The notes: generated by a model not told the origin, from the letters alone. A DNA stretch of 49,373 nt from CAIXDN01 sp964482085 (GCA_964482085.1 CAYZVS010000007.1:1-49373), one strand, 5' to 3'; positions 8,791 to 18,190 are shown, numbered from the stretch's first letter. Program-made: numbers and translations.

Positions 8791-9231
8791 ATGGATCTAC
8801 TTGAGAAACAATTAGCGGAAAAAAAGCAGACGACAACTGTTCCGGTTCAAGCCGTGAAGAATGAGACGGCGGCACTGGAACATGAAGTAATATTGCTTAA
8901 ACAGCGCTTCAAGTGGATGGCTATTCTGTGGTGGATCATGTTTATTCTGCTTGTGATCGGTGCGCTCGCTCTGGTTTCCATGAACATGTGGGATACGTGG
9001 AAGCTACGTGAAGAATCGATGACCTATGGAGCCCGCGTAGAGAAACGTATTGATGAAACGGCGGTGAACTCACAACGTAATCTCCAAGACCGATCGCTTA
9101 CCGTTGAGCAACGTCTTGATAATTTAATGCGTGATTTCTCCGATTTAAAAGCTAAGATGACCGCGCTGGAGATTAACTTTGAACGAGCGGAACAAATTTG
9201 TACGAATGCCTGTAATGCTGCTGCAAAATAA
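8791..9231 (+). CDS. Hypothetical single-pass membrane protein with coiled coils
   Basis: A 146-residue protein of no recognised family. The N-terminal part is polar and probably coiled (about 1-45). A single strongly hydrophobic helix follows (WMAILWWIMFILLVIGALALVSMNMW, about 47-72). The C-terminal half is a predicted coiled coil (about 78-135) ending in an Ala/Cys-rich tail. It sits between pheS and pheT with short gaps of 19 and 9 bases, so it is part of that operon. The layout (coil, membrane helix, coil) suggests a structural or scaffolding role, but none can be named. Confidence 0.75.
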   Translation: MDLLEKQLAEKKQTTTVPVQAVKNETAALEHEVILLKQRFKWMAILWWIMFILLVIGALALVSMNMWDTWKLREESMTYGARVEKRIDETAVNSQRNLQDRSLTVEQRLDNLMRDFSDLKAKMTALEINFERAEQICTNACNAAAK

Positions 9232-9240
9232 AAATTCCTT

Positions 9241-11640
9241 ATGAACATCCTCGCTTCCTACGACTGGCTCAAAGAATATGTCGATCTCGATAAGATTGAT
9301 CCGCAATCTTTTGCGAGTCGTGTCTCCTTGTCTGGCCCAGGAGTTGAGCGACTCTATCCTCAGGGTCTTGATTTAGACGGTGTCGTTATCGGTCATGTCC
9401 TTGAAGTAAAGCCTCATCCAAATGCAGACAAATTGCGCATTGCGATTGTCGATCTTGGGAAAAGCAAAGCAACAATTGTTTGCGGAGGTTCAAATTTGGA
9501 AACCGATCAATGGGTTGCTGTCGCCAAGGTTGGAGCAAAGGTGCGTTGGCATGGGGAAGGGGATTTGATCGAACTCAAACCGATTGAGATTCGCGGAGAA
9601 AAGAGTGGAGGGATGATTTGTGCGGCAAATGAAATCGGCTTGTATGATGCGTTTCCGCATCAGGATCGCGAGATTGTCGATCTTGGAAAAGCTCTACCTG
9701 GTCTCAAAGTAAAAGCTGGGACACCCCTTGCTGAGGCTCTTGGGCTCTGGGGCGACACGGTTCTCGATATTGAAATTACAACCAACCGACCAGATGCAGC
9801 AGGAATGGTTGGGCTAGCGCGTGAAGCGGCGACCATCTTGAAACGGAAGCTGCTGTGGAAGGCTTCAAAGCTCCCAAAAGCAAAAACGATTTCATCGATC
9901 AAGGTCGCGGAAAAGAAATTGTGTCCGCGCTATATCGGCGTGCGTATTGATGGCGTGAGCATCGAATCATCGCCTTGGTGGCTGAAGCGACGGTTACTGT
10001 CTGCTGGACTCCGTCCGATTAATGCCGTTGTCGACATCACGAATTTTGTCATGCTTGAGCTTGGGCAACCGATGCATACCTTTGATGCAGACAAACTTTC
10101 TGCGAATACACTCGTTGTTCGATCGGCTAAGAAAGGGGAGAGGATGCCGGCCTTGGATGGAAAAACGTACTCCCTTGAAGACGGAATGCTTGTGATTGCC
10201 GATGCGGATAAGCCTCAGGCCGTCGCTGGCGTCATGGGCTCGGAAACGTCGGCGGTGACGATTGGGACGACTTCTATCATCCTTGAAGCAGCAACATTTG
10301 ATTCTGTTTCCGTCAGACGAACGGCGCGAAAATTGAATCTGTATTCAGACTCTCAATTGCGTTTTGAAAAAGGCTTATCGATGATGGCGCCTCCGGAAGC
10401 GATGGCACGGGCAGTCGAACTCGTTCTTGAATTGTGCGGAGGAAAGGTCTCGGGCATGACTGATATCCAGGCGCATCCATACAAAGCGCCGAGCTACTCG
10501 ATTACGTTTGCCAAAATCGATGAGCTGATTGGTATTCCGATGAAGAAAACTGATTGTATCGACACATTGAAGCGACTTGGTTTTATCGTTAAAGCCGATG
10601 CAAAAAAACTGACGGCAACCTCTCCGTGGTGGCGCGATCACGATATTGAGAGTGGTCGCGACTTGGTTGAAGAAATCGCCCGCGTGTATGGATATGCAAA
10701 TCTCCCTGCTGTTTTTCCGCCAGGGATTGTACCGGAAGCACCTATTCGTGGTTTAGCGTTGGAAGATTCCGCAAAAGGACTCGCTAAACAGGCTGGCTTT
10801 ACGGAAACATATACATACTCGTTTACATCGCGTGAGACGCAAGAGATGGCTGGTTACGATTCCAAGAAAATGTTGTCGATTGCCAATCCGTTGTCTGCTG
10901 ATTTTGAATTGATGCGTACGTCGCTTTTGCCATCACTCTTACAAGTCGCGATGCAAAATCAAGAGCGTTTTAGAAATCAGAAGTTGTTTGAAGTTGCCAA
11001 TGTCTACTATCCAAAAGGGAGCGGCTGGAAAACACTTCCTGATGAGCAACCGGAGTTCGGTGCCTTGATTTTAGGTGATGAGAACGCGTGGCGTGAGGCC
11101 AAAGGATTGGTTGAGCATGTCTTTGGTGGACTTGGCGTGACAGGTGTGACGTGGAAACGATTGGCAAGCGATTCTTTTTGGCATCCAGGACGCACCGTTC
11201 AGGCTTTTATCGGAAATGATTTAGTTGCTACCGTTGGAGAACTGCATCCTTTACTGGCCGAAAAATATAAATTTGAAGGGCGTGTTGCGCTTGTCGATTT
11301 ACCGTTGCGTCACGTTTTTCATCGTGCAAATAATGCTAAGCGTTATGTGCCGATTCCAATTTTCCCTGTTTCCAAACGTGATGTAGCGATTATCGTCGAC
11401 AACAATATCGAGGTTCAGGATATTATTCAAACTATTTCTACAATCGACGTATTGATACGGGATGTTGAGTGGTTCGATACGTATAAGGGCAAGGGTGTGC
11501 CGACAGGAAAAAAATCGCTCGCATTGCATATCGAAGTTGGCGCCGATGACAGAACGCTGGAAACGGCAGATGTCGATGCCGTGATGGAGCGGATTATCGA
11601 AGAGATGAAAAATCGTTTTGCGGCAGAAATTCGTTCTTAA
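9241..11640 (+). CDS. pheT: Phenylalanine-tRNA ligase beta subunit
   Basis: A 799-residue full-length beta subunit. Domain order: N-terminal segment; EMAP II-like tRNA-binding domain (about 42-150, VVIGHVLEVKPHPNADKLRIAIVDLG); B3/B4 editing domain (about 205-380) that hydrolyses mischarged Tyr-tRNA; B5 domain (about 405-475); catalytic-like core; and C-terminal ferredoxin-fold anticodon-binding FDX-ACB domain (about 705-799, YVPIPIFPVSKRDVAIIVD). It starts 9 bases after the small membrane-protein gene and pairs with PheS as an alpha2-beta2 enzyme. Confidence 0.96.
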   Translation: MNILASYDWLKEYVDLDKIDPQSFASRVSLSGPGVERLYPQGLDLDGVVIGHVLEVKPHPNADKLRIAIVDLGKSKATIVCGGSNLETDQWVAVAKVGAKVRWHGEGDLIELKPIEIRGEKSGGMICAANEIGLYDAFPHQDREIVDLGKALPGLKVKAGTPLAEALGLWGDTVLDIEITTNRPDAAGMVGLAREAATILKRKLLWKASKLPKAKTISSIKVAEKKLCPRYIGVRIDGVSIESSPWWLKRRLLSAGLRPINAVVDITNFVMLELGQPMHTFDADKLSANTLVVRSAKKGERMPALDGKTYSLEDGMLVIADADKPQAVAGVMGSETSAVTIGTTSIILEAATFDSVSVRRTARKLNLYSDSQLRFEKGLSMMAPPEAMARAVELVLELCGGKVSGMTDIQAHPYKAPSYSITFAKIDELIGIPMKKTDCIDTLKRLGFIVKADAKKLTATSPWWRDHDIESGRDLVEEIARVYGYANLPAVFPPGIVPEAPIRGLALEDSAKGLAKQAGFTETYTYSFTSRETQEMAGYDSKKMLSIANPLSADFELMRTSLLPSLLQVAMQNQERFRNQKLFEVANVYYPKGSGWKTLPDEQPEFGALILGDENAWREAKGLVEHVFGGLGVTGVTWKRLASDSFWHPGRTVQAFIGNDLVATVGELHPLLAEKYKFEGRVALVDLPLRHVFHRANNAKRYVPIPIFPVSKRDVAIIVDNNIEVQDIIQTISTIDVLIRDVEWFDTYKGKGVPTGKKSLALHIEVGADDRTLETADVDAVMERIIEEMKNRFAAEIRS

Positions 11641-11652
11641 TTATATCTTTAT

Positions 11653-12195
11653 ATGGACAACCCCGTACAAACCAAGGGTAAGGTTATAAAACTTACGACA
11701 GGACAAGGACTGCTGATGGTCGCAGGGCTTATCTTGCTTTTTGGAGCCGCTTTTATTTGGATAGCGAGTAGCAATAGCACGAGCGTCGAAGGAGCGGTTA
11801 CTGCAGGTGAAAGCAAAATGGAAGTGTTTGGATGTCTAGCCAATCTCGTGAGCGATGAGTTAACACTGGCTTTACGTGATAATCCTCCCAAGGAAGGTTT
11901 TCATGAAGAAAAGCGCGCACTCATTCTTAAAGATAACAGCCTAAAGGGTGAAACATCCACAGCAAGGCCCGTCGAAGACCTAAGCGTCGCCTATCGGAAC
12001 GAGACAGGAATTATCACACCCCTGGAGTGCGCGACCACTCGACAGGAACTGACGATACGTCGCGGCTTACGCAGTGGCGGTAGATCAATCGGACGTAGTA
12101 GAGAGGAGCAATGGAACGGAATACTCGAGGCAAGCTGTAACTCGGAGATTACGGGTCCGATTACATTCAATGTTGAGATGAAAAATTGCGATTAA
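11653..12195 (+). CDS. Hypothetical single-pass membrane protein
   Basis: A 180-residue protein with no recognised domain. A short charged N-terminus is followed by one membrane helix (about 17-40, GLLMVAGLILLFGAAFIWIA), so most of the chain should lie outside the membrane, anchored at its N-terminus. The remainder is polar, with four cysteines (three in SLSV-flanking positions of the C-terminal third) that could form disulfides. It is the last gene before a strong terminator, 12 bases after pheT, so it is probably expressed with pheT. Confidence 0.75.
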   Translation: MDNPVQTKGKVIKLTTGQGLLMVAGLILLFGAAFIWIASSNSTSVEGAVTAGESKMEVFGCLANLVSDELTLALRDNPPKEGFHEEKRALILKDNSLKGETSTARPVEDLSVAYRNETGIITPLECATTRQELTIRRGLRSGGRSIGRSREEQWNGILEASCNSEITGPITFNVEMKNCD

Positions 12196-12235
12196 TACAA
12201 AACGCCCCGACTTCTGACGGGGCGTTTTGTATTAA
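12192..12235. terminator. Bidirectional intrinsic terminator
   Basis: The arms 12192-12209 and 12218-12235 are perfect 18-base reverse complements with an 8-nt loop. The GC core (CGCCCCG/CGGGGCG) is flanked by A-rich and T-rich ends, which suits termination in either direction. The stop codon of the preceding gene lies within the left arm. Confidence 0.85.
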
Positions 12236-12238
12236 AGA

Positions 12239-12247
12239 TGCTATACT
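12239..12247 (+). promoter_or_regulatory. Extended -10 promoter TGC-TATACT of a near-leaderless gene
   Basis: TGC followed by TATACT ends 8 bases before the ATG at 12256. Transcription would begin within a base or two of the start codon. No good -35 is visible, as expected for an extended -10 element placed straight after a terminator. Confidence 0.6.
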
Positions 12248-12255
12248 GTATTCAT

Positions 12256-12606
12256 ATGTTTCTTCATACTTCCTCGGACCTTTTTCTCTTAGTCGCTTCA
12301 ATCTGCTTGATCGTGGTGTCAGGCTTTCTTTGTTGGCTCCTGTACGAGGCCGCTAGATTCTTTAATCAGACAAATGCTCTGGTAGAGAATATCCGCATGA
12401 AGGTGAAGCTCGTTGAGGATTCTGTAGTAGCGCTCAGTGAAAAAGTTTCTAATATCTCGCAGTATATGGGATTTATCACAGAAGCTGGGCACAAAGTAAT
12501 GGGATATCTAGACCATAAAAAAGATCAAGACGGGAAGCCAACAAAGAAATCAAAGAGAAAAGAGCCGACATTAGATGAGATAGAGGATGGTGAGCAGGAA
12601 GGTTGA
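12256..12606 (+). CDS. Hypothetical membrane-anchored protein (DUF948-like layout)
   Basis: A 116-residue protein. One N-terminal membrane helix (about 9-32) is followed by a helical segment with heptad spacing (about 38-80) and a Lys/Glu-rich tail. The arrangement resembles small DUF948/YtxH-type proteins, but the match is only in layout. The start is placed at the ATG after the -10 box rather than six codons earlier, because the upstream ATG overlaps the promoter. It has its own promoter and a terminator downstream, so it forms a single-gene unit. Confidence 0.7.
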   Translation: MFLHTSSDLFLLVASICLIVVSGFLCWLLYEAARFFNQTNALVENIRMKVKLVEDSVVALSEKVSNISQYMGFITEAGHKVMGYLDHKKDQDGKPTKKSKRKEPTLDEIEDGEQEG

Positions 12607-12617
12607 CGAAACGATTG

Positions 12618-12645
12618 ACCCGCCCTTACCGGCGGGTTAGTTTTT
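12618..12645 (+). terminator. Intrinsic terminator before dnaE
   Basis: A 7-bp stem (ACCCGCC at 12618-12624 with GGCGGGT at 12631-12637) with a 6-nt loop is followed by TAG and a run of five T. It ends the single-gene unit upstream of dnaE. Confidence 0.8.
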
Positions 12646-12694
12646 GTTTATTCGATCGTACGCAGGCTTTAAGCCGACAGTGTCGATCCTCACT

Positions 12695-15600
12695 ATGTCC
12701 GACCAAAAAACCGAGCTCCCCAAATCACCGTTTGTGCACTTACATGTGCACTCGATGTATTCGTTGTATGACGCGATCGGAGCACCGGATCAGATTGTTG
12801 AAAGGGCAAAAGAACTCGGATACGACGCGATCGGGCTTACGGATCACTCGGCTCTGTACGGGGCTGTCGAGTTTTATGAAGCGGCGCATAAAGAGGGCAT
12901 CAAACCAATTATTGGAATCGATGCTTTTTTAGCTATTGATAAACATACAGACAAACGCGCGGGTATCGACAATCGATCATCAAGAATTGTTTTATTGGTA
13001 GAAAATAATATCGGCTATCAGAATCTTCTTAAGCTTGTATCCATCTCCTATTTAGAAGGCTTCTATTACAAGCCACGTCTCGATAAAGATTTGCTACGCG
13101 AGCACCATGAAGGATTGATTGGACTGTCTGGAAATTTAAAGGGGGAGATTCCACAGGCGCTCCAATCGCATGATATGGAACGTGCGGAAAAGCTCGTTGC
13201 TGAATATAAGGAGATTTTTGGTCCGGATCATTTCTTCTTAGAAGCTGTTTGGCACCCAGAATCACCAACACAGAACGAGGTGAATGAACTCATGTTTGAA
13301 TTAGCAGCAAAAACAAACACGCCGGTTGTCGCATCAAAGAATGTTCACTACTTGAACCAGACGGACCGTGAAGCACAAGATGTTCTCGTGTGTATTCATG
13401 ATGGAAAGACCCTCGATGATCAAAAACGTAATTCCATGGCTGGAATTGATCTTTCGCTTACACCGATCGAGCCGATGCTTGAGGCATTCAAAAATCATCC
13501 AGAAGCGATTGAGAACACGCGCAAGATTGCGGATCGCTGTGAAATAAAGTTTGAACTAGGCACCAACCATCTCCCGAGATTTGATTTGCCAGAAGGGGAG
13601 ACAGAGATGGGTCATCTCCGAAAATTATGCGATGAAGGTTTGGCGGAACGTTATCCGGATGAAGAAAAACAACAAGAAGCAAAAGAGCGTCTTGATTTTG
13701 AACTTTCAACCATTGAGCGCATGGGATTTGCCGCCTACTTTTTGATTGTTTCCGATTATATTAACTGGGCCAAAGATCATGGCGTGATCGTGGGGCCAGG
13801 ACGCGGAAGTGCGGCAGGTTCTATTGTGGCGTATTCATTACGCATCACGAACCTTGATCCGTTGCGCTACGGATTACTTTTTGAGCGTTTTCTCAATCCT
13901 GATCGTATCTCGATGCCGGATATTGATACGGATTTTGACGACGTGAAACGCAAGGATGTCATCCAATACGTGATGGATAAATACGGACACAACCGTGTGG
14001 CGGGTATTATTACGTTTGGGACCATGGCGGCGCGGGCGGCGGTGCGTGATGTTGGACGTGCGCTTGGTATGAGTTATGCGGACGTGGATCGCATCTCAAA
14101 AGTGATTCCGCCGCCTGTGCAGGGAAGACATATTCCGCTGGAAAAATCCAAGGATGAATCTCCTGAACTACATGCCATGTATGTATCGGATCCGCGCGTA
14201 CAGCGTCTTATAGATTTGGCGATCAAACTTGAAGGGACAACGCGTCATGCTTCACAGCATGCTTGTGGAATCGTGATCGCGCCGAGCGCGCTGGTAGAAT
14301 TTGCTCCATTGCAAAAGGCGCAAGGTGGTGACGTTGAACAAGTCGTCCAATACTCGCTACACTCTGCAGAAGCCATGGGCCTGCTCAAGATGGACTTTCT
14401 GGGCCTGTCTAACTTGTCGGTCATTCGTGACTGTTTAGATATTGCTAAGGCCGTGCATGGAGCAGAAGTCGATATGGAAACGTTGCTACTCGATGATGCA
14501 AAAACGTTTGAACTTTTGGGGAAAGGGATTACCACGGGCGTATTTCAGCTGGAATCGGATGGAATGAAGAAATATATTAAAGAACTTCGACCTACGGTGA
14601 TCGACGATATTATCGCCATGGTTGCTCTGTATCGACCGGGACCAATGCAGTTTATTGAGTCTTTTATTAATCGCAAACATGGTCGTGAGAAAGTTGTCTA
14701 TATTCACCCGCTGACAGAAAACGCCCTCGCTTCAACCTACGGACTTCCGATCTATCAGGAGCAGGTGATGCAAGTAGCTAAAGACATGGCCGGCTTCACC
14801 GGTGGGCAAGCTGACACGTTGCGAAAAGCCATGGGTAAAAAAATTGCCAAACTCATGGCGGAGATGCGTACCAAATTCATTGACGGTTCGATTGCAAATG
14901 GTGTTCCTCGGGATAAAGCTGAAGCAATTTTCACGCAGTTTGAGGAATTTGCGGCCTACGGTTTTAACAAGTCGCATGCCGCCTGTTATGCGCTGATCGC
15001 CTATCAAACAGCGTATTTGAAGGCGCATTTTCCAGATGCCTTCATGGCCGCTCTCATGAACTCGGATATTTCCAACTTGGACCGCATCACGATTGAAGTT
15101 GAGGAGTGTCGCGGGATCGGGCTAGAAGTATTGCCTCCAGATATCAATGAGTCCTTTCGAGGCTTTTCTGTTGTCAAAGATACCAATAAAATTCGTTTTG
15201 GTTTACTTGCGATTAAAGGTATTGGGGAGGATGTAGTCGAGTCAATTTTTCGCGAGCGTAAAGCGAACGGTCCCTACAAGAATCTTGAGGATCTTGTAAC
15301 GCGTGTTACCGGAAAAAATATCAATCGACGATCATTAGAATCACTGATCAAGTCGGGCGCATTGGACCGTTTTGCCGATCGCAATCTCCTTTATTTTAAT
15401 ATTGAAGCGATTCTTGAATATCAAAAACGTGTAACGCAAGAAGCAAGCTCCGGACAATTCAACTTGTTTGCCCTCTCGACGACCGCTGCCGCACAACCAG
15501 CGCTCAAATTGAAGCCAGCTCCTCCAGCCGCGACTCGCGATATTCTTGTTTGGGAAAAAGAGCTACTCGGTCTGTATATCTCCGCACATCCATTTAAAGA

Positions 15601-16234
15601 CTTCGCCGCACAGCTCGAAGGGCTCGTTACCCCCGTGTCCGAACTTGCGAGTAAAACAAAAGAAAAAAGTGTACGGACAGCGGGCTTTATTACTCAGGCA
15701 AAAAAAATTCTGACCAAAAATGGTGATCCGATGGTTTTTACAAAGCTTCAAGATATGGGAGGGGAGATTGAAGCGGTTATTTTTCCACGCGTATATAAAG
15801 AAAAAATGGAGCTTTGGGAATCCGATAAAGCCGTTGTTCTTTCTGGAAGAGTGCAGATCAAAGATGGGGATCCTAAATTTTTGGTTGAGACCGGATATGA
15901 GATAACGCCGGATAATATCGATATTGTTCGTCAACAGTTTCTTGGAGGAGCGCGGCCAACAACCGATGCATTAGAGTCAGACAATCAGAGTGAGGTAAAA
16001 AAAGAAGCGGATGCCGTTACGATTCATTTGCGCGCACATTTACCAGAAACCATTCTGTATAAATTACGAGCGGTGCTTGATGCGCATCCCGGAAGATTCC
16101 GTGTTTACTTTTTTGTAGACAATGCTGGGGGACAACAAAAGATTCTCTCCTCGTATCGCATTACTTTTGATGAACTCATCGCCAAAGAATTGGAGACAAT
16201 CTTGGGTCCGGATTCTGTGCATGTCGAGGCGTAA
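12695..16234 (+). CDS. dnaE: DNA polymerase III alpha subunit (DnaE)
   Basis: The replicative polymerase catalytic subunit, 1179 residues. It has an N-terminal PHP domain (HLHVHSMYS and GLTDHSALYG motifs), then the C-family polymerase core. The catalytic Asp pair lies in MPDIDTDFDDVKR and the third Asp in GLLKMDFLGLSNL. A tandem helix-hairpin-helix and beta-binding region follow, then a C-terminal OB domain (FITQAKKILTKNGDPMVFTKLQD). The ATG at 12695 is preferred over the in-frame one 17 codons upstream, because the intervening residues are unlike DnaE and lie just past the terminator. No proofreading exonuclease is fused. Confidence 0.95.
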   Translation: MSDQKTELPKSPFVHLHVHSMYSLYDAIGAPDQIVERAKELGYDAIGLTDHSALYGAVEFYEAAHKEGIKPIIGIDAFLAIDKHTDKRAGIDNRSSRIVLLVENNIGYQNLLKLVSISYLEGFYYKPRLDKDLLREHHEGLIGLSGNLKGEIPQALQSHDMERAEKLVAEYKEIFGPDHFFLEAVWHPESPTQNEVNELMFELAAKTNTPVVASKNVHYLNQTDREAQDVLVCIHDGKTLDDQKRNSMAGIDLSLTPIEPMLEAFKNHPEAIENTRKIADRCEIKFELGTNHLPRFDLPEGETEMGHLRKLCDEGLAERYPDEEKQQEAKERLDFELSTIERMGFAAYFLIVSDYINWAKDHGVIVGPGRGSAAGSIVAYSLRITNLDPLRYGLLFERFLNPDRISMPDIDTDFDDVKRKDVIQYVMDKYGHNRVAGIITFGTMAARAAVRDVGRALGMSYADVDRISKVIPPPVQGRHIPLEKSKDESPELHAMYVSDPRVQRLIDLAIKLEGTTRHASQHACGIVIAPSALVEFAPLQKAQGGDVEQVVQYSLHSAEAMGLLKMDFLGLSNLSVIRDCLDIAKAVHGAEVDMETLLLDDAKTFELLGKGITTGVFQLESDGMKKYIKELRPTVIDDIIAMVALYRPGPMQFIESFINRKHGREKVVYIHPLTENALASTYGLPIYQEQVMQVAKDMAGFTGGQADTLRKAMGKKIAKLMAEMRTKFIDGSIANGVPRDKAEAIFTQFEEFAAYGFNKSHAACYALIAYQTAYLKAHFPDAFMAALMNSDISNLDRITIEVEECRGIGLEVLPPDINESFRGFSVVKDTNKIRFGLLAIKGIGEDVVESIFRERKANGPYKNLEDLVTRVTGKNINRRSLESLIKSGALDRFADRNLLYFNIEAILEYQKRVTQEASSGQFNLFALSTTAAAQPALKLKPAPPAATRDILVWEKELLGLYISAHPFKDFAAQLEGLVTPVSELASKTKEKSVRTAGFITQAKKILTKNGDPMVFTKLQDMGGEIEAVIFPRVYKEKMELWESDKAVVLSGRVQIKDGDPKFLVETGYEITPDNIDIVRQQFLGGARPTTDALESDNQSEVKKEADAVTIHLRAHLPETILYKLRAVLDAHPGRFRVYFFVDNAGGQQKILSSYRITFDELIAKELETILGPDSVHVEA

Positions 16235-16335
16235 ATGTCATCCCCGTGAAGACGGGGATCCAGCTGGGCGTATTGAATAAGTGTTCGGATGAGTTGGTAC
16301 TGGATTCCCGCCTACGCGGGAATAACAGAAGACAT
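16235..16335. repeat. Compound palindromic intergenic repeat (about 100 bp)
   Basis: The element starts at the base after the dnaE stop. The outer ends ATGTC/GACAT (16235-16239 and 16331-16335) and the inner ATCCAG/CTGGAT (16258-16263 and 16300-16305) are inverted repeats. Each arm is also a small hairpin: CCCCGTGAAGACGGGG on the left and CCCGCCTACGCGGG on the right. This dyad-of-hairpins design, with GTCATCCCCG-type ends, is typical of dispersed REP/MITE-like repeats seen in many bacteria. The right end runs into the promoter of the next gene. Confidence 0.8.
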
Positions 16336-16336
16336 G

Positions 16337-16345
16337 TGATATAAT
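16337..16345 (+). promoter_or_regulatory. Extended -10 promoter TGA-TATAAT of a leaderless gene
   Basis: A consensus TATAAT with an upstream TG ends 6 bases before the ATG at 16352, so the predicted transcript start is the start codon itself. The TG overlaps the edge of the palindromic repeat, so the repeat may have supplied part of the promoter. Confidence 0.7.
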
Positions 16346-16351
16346 TCCAGC

Positions 16352-16798
16352 ATGGTCAAAAAGGTCAAAAATAAAAATGCTCCTTTGTACGCACACGACT
16401 CTCCGGACTTTTGGGCATTTACAACTCTTTTCATTTTCCCCATGGCGATGCTTGGGGGATTGTCATTTGGTTTTTCCTCGATGTCGTCGTTTGCGCTTGG
16501 CGTTTTCGCTTCTCTTGCGGCGCTCGTAGCAAATGGACTCGTAGAAAAACGATTGTGGATGTTTCACCCAAAATGGCAAGATCGATTTGAAGCTCCGGAT
16601 TTTTCTTTCCGACTTGCCGTTGTTACGGGTGCAATCCTCCTCATCGTGCAATCGACTCTTTTGGTTTTTATCTTTACTGAACCCTCATTTGATCGATCCA
16701 TGATCCGACTAGTTTTTGATCGACAATGTTCACAGGCTAAATACGGATTTGGAGAATTCTGTCACGGACTGGAACGAGCCTTGACCAACGCCCCATAG
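16352..16798 (+). CDS. Hypothetical membrane protein with three membrane segments
   Basis: A 148-residue protein without a recognised family. A basic N-terminus (MVKKVKNKN) precedes two adjacent membrane segments (about 21-42 and 44-66). A third follows (about 90-110) after a polar Trp/Pro-containing loop (KRLWMFHPKWQDRFEAPDF). The C-terminal tail carries two cysteines (QCSQAKYGFGEFCHG) that could pair outside the cytoplasm. It lies between the repeat and the RNase-like gene and has its own leaderless-type promoter. Confidence 0.75.
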   Translation: MVKKVKNKNAPLYAHDSPDFWAFTTLFIFPMAMLGGLSFGFSSMSSFALGVFASLAALVANGLVEKRLWMFHPKWQDRFEAPDFSFRLAVVTGAILLIVQSTLLVFIFTEPSFDRSMIRLVFDRQCSQAKYGFGEFCHGLERALTNAP

Positions 16799-16805
16799 CT
16801 CTACT

Positions 16806-16834
16806 TTTACAGTTTGGCGTCCGCGGTTTACAAT
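16806..16834 (+). promoter_or_regulatory. Promoter TTTACA-17-TACAAT of the MBL-fold gene
   Basis: Near-consensus -35 (16806-16811) and -10 (16829-16834) boxes are separated by 17 bases. The ATG at 16841 follows the -10 by 6 bases, placing the predicted transcript start at the start codon. This is the cleanest leaderless promoter in the window. Confidence 0.75.
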
Positions 16835-16840
16835 TTTGAC

Positions 16841-18190
16841 ATGAAAATTTCGTTCTTAGGAGCTGCCCGTGAAGTAACAGGATCTTTGTATCTGGTCGAG
16901 ACTGAACAGACCAAGATTCTGGTCGATTGCGGTATGCATCAGGGCTGTAATACCTGCGATGTTAAAAACTTGGTTGATTTTCCCTTTGATCCTAAATCAA
17001 TCAAAGCCGTTTTACTTACACATGCGCACCTCGATCATAGCGGCAGACTCCCCAAACTCGTTAAAGGGGGCTTTAGCGGTAAAATCTATGCGACTCCACC
17101 AACGATTAAGTTGGCAATGCTTGTTTTAGAGGATGCGCAACACATCATGGAGGAGGACCATAAGCGCGAAGGTACGCCCGTTTTGTATTCTCGTGAGGAC
17201 GTAGAGCTTACACGCGACCTTTTTGAGCCGATCGATTATAGCCGAGAAGTTACGATCGGTGATTTTATGTGCCGGCCAAGAGATGCGGGGCATATTTTTG
17301 GAAGTGCCTTTTGGGAGGTTTATCAGATAAACGGTCCGAGTGCGGCTTTCTCAGGCGACTTGGGAAATAGACGCTCAAAAATCCTACGTCCTACGGCCCA
17401 ATTATCTGCCGTAGACGCACTTATTATCGAGTCGACATACGGAAACCGTATCCATGAAGACGAGAGTACACGCGAGAGTAAGTTGAAAGAGATTTTGCAA
17501 AAGACCATCGAGACAAAAGGCGTGTTGGTGATTCCGGCTTTTGCTATTGATCGCACGCAACAGATTCTGTTTGAGATGAACCACCTGATCGAAAAGGGCA
17601 TTGTTCCTCATATCGATATTTACTTGGATAGTCCGATGGCTATTAAAGCAACGGATATCATGAAGGAGTTTCCACAGTATTATAACAATGAAGCTCGCGC
17701 GCTCGCGGCTTCCGGAGATGACTTGTTTGATTTTCCCGGACTTACACTGACCAAAACGCGCGATGAATCCAAATTGATTAATGACGCGGCACGTCCCAAA
17801 GTTATTATCGCAGGTTCTGGAATGATGAACGGGGGACGCATTCAACATCATCTCGTGCGTTATCTTTCTGATCCAAATGCCACCGTACTTATCGTTGGCT
17901 ATCAGGCGAACGGCACACTGGGACGCGAGCTGCATAACGGCAAAAAAGTCGTTCGTGTTTTACAAGAAGATGTACGGGTTAAAGCGAGAGTTACCAGTAT
18001 CGGAGCGTATAGCGCACATGCGGACCAGAATAAACTCGTGGACTGGATTAAAGAGGCTGAGGCTTTGCCTAAACGCATCTTTGTGACGCATGGAGAAGAG
18101 GATACAGCGGTAGCACTTGCAACGCGCATCAAGCAACATTTTGGTATTGAGGCGATTGCGCCGCATGTGGGTGATTCCGTTGAACTATGA
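16841..18190 (+). CDS. MBL-fold/beta-CASP ribonuclease-like protein
   Basis: A 449-residue metallo-beta-lactamase enzyme of the beta-CASP RNA-processing group (CPSF/YsdC-like). The metal motifs are HAHLDH (His61, His63, Asp65, His66), DAGHIFGSA and FSGDLG. The beta-CASP motifs A (ESTYGNR), B (IIAGSGMMNGGRIQHH) and C (FVTHGEED) follow, with SAHAD between. RNase J would carry an extra C-terminal domain that is absent. It probably cleaves RNA, as an endo- or 5' exonuclease. The start is set by the promoter; nine upstream in-frame codons are excluded. The stop overlaps the transporter start by 4 bases. Confidence 0.9.
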   Translation: MKISFLGAAREVTGSLYLVETEQTKILVDCGMHQGCNTCDVKNLVDFPFDPKSIKAVLLTHAHLDHSGRLPKLVKGGFSGKIYATPPTIKLAMLVLEDAQHIMEEDHKREGTPVLYSREDVELTRDLFEPIDYSREVTIGDFMCRPRDAGHIFGSAFWEVYQINGPSAAFSGDLGNRRSKILRPTAQLSAVDALIIESTYGNRIHEDESTRESKLKEILQKTIETKGVLVIPAFAIDRTQQILFEMNHLIEKGIVPHIDIYLDSPMAIKATDIMKEFPQYYNNEARALAASGDDLFDFPGLTLTKTRDESKLINDAARPKVIIAGSGMMNGGRIQHHLVRYLSDPNATVLIVGYQANGTLGRELHNGKKVVRVLQEDVRVKARVTSIGAYSAHADQNKLVDWIKEAEALPKRIFVTHGEEDTAVALATRIKQHFGIEAIAPHVGDSVEL

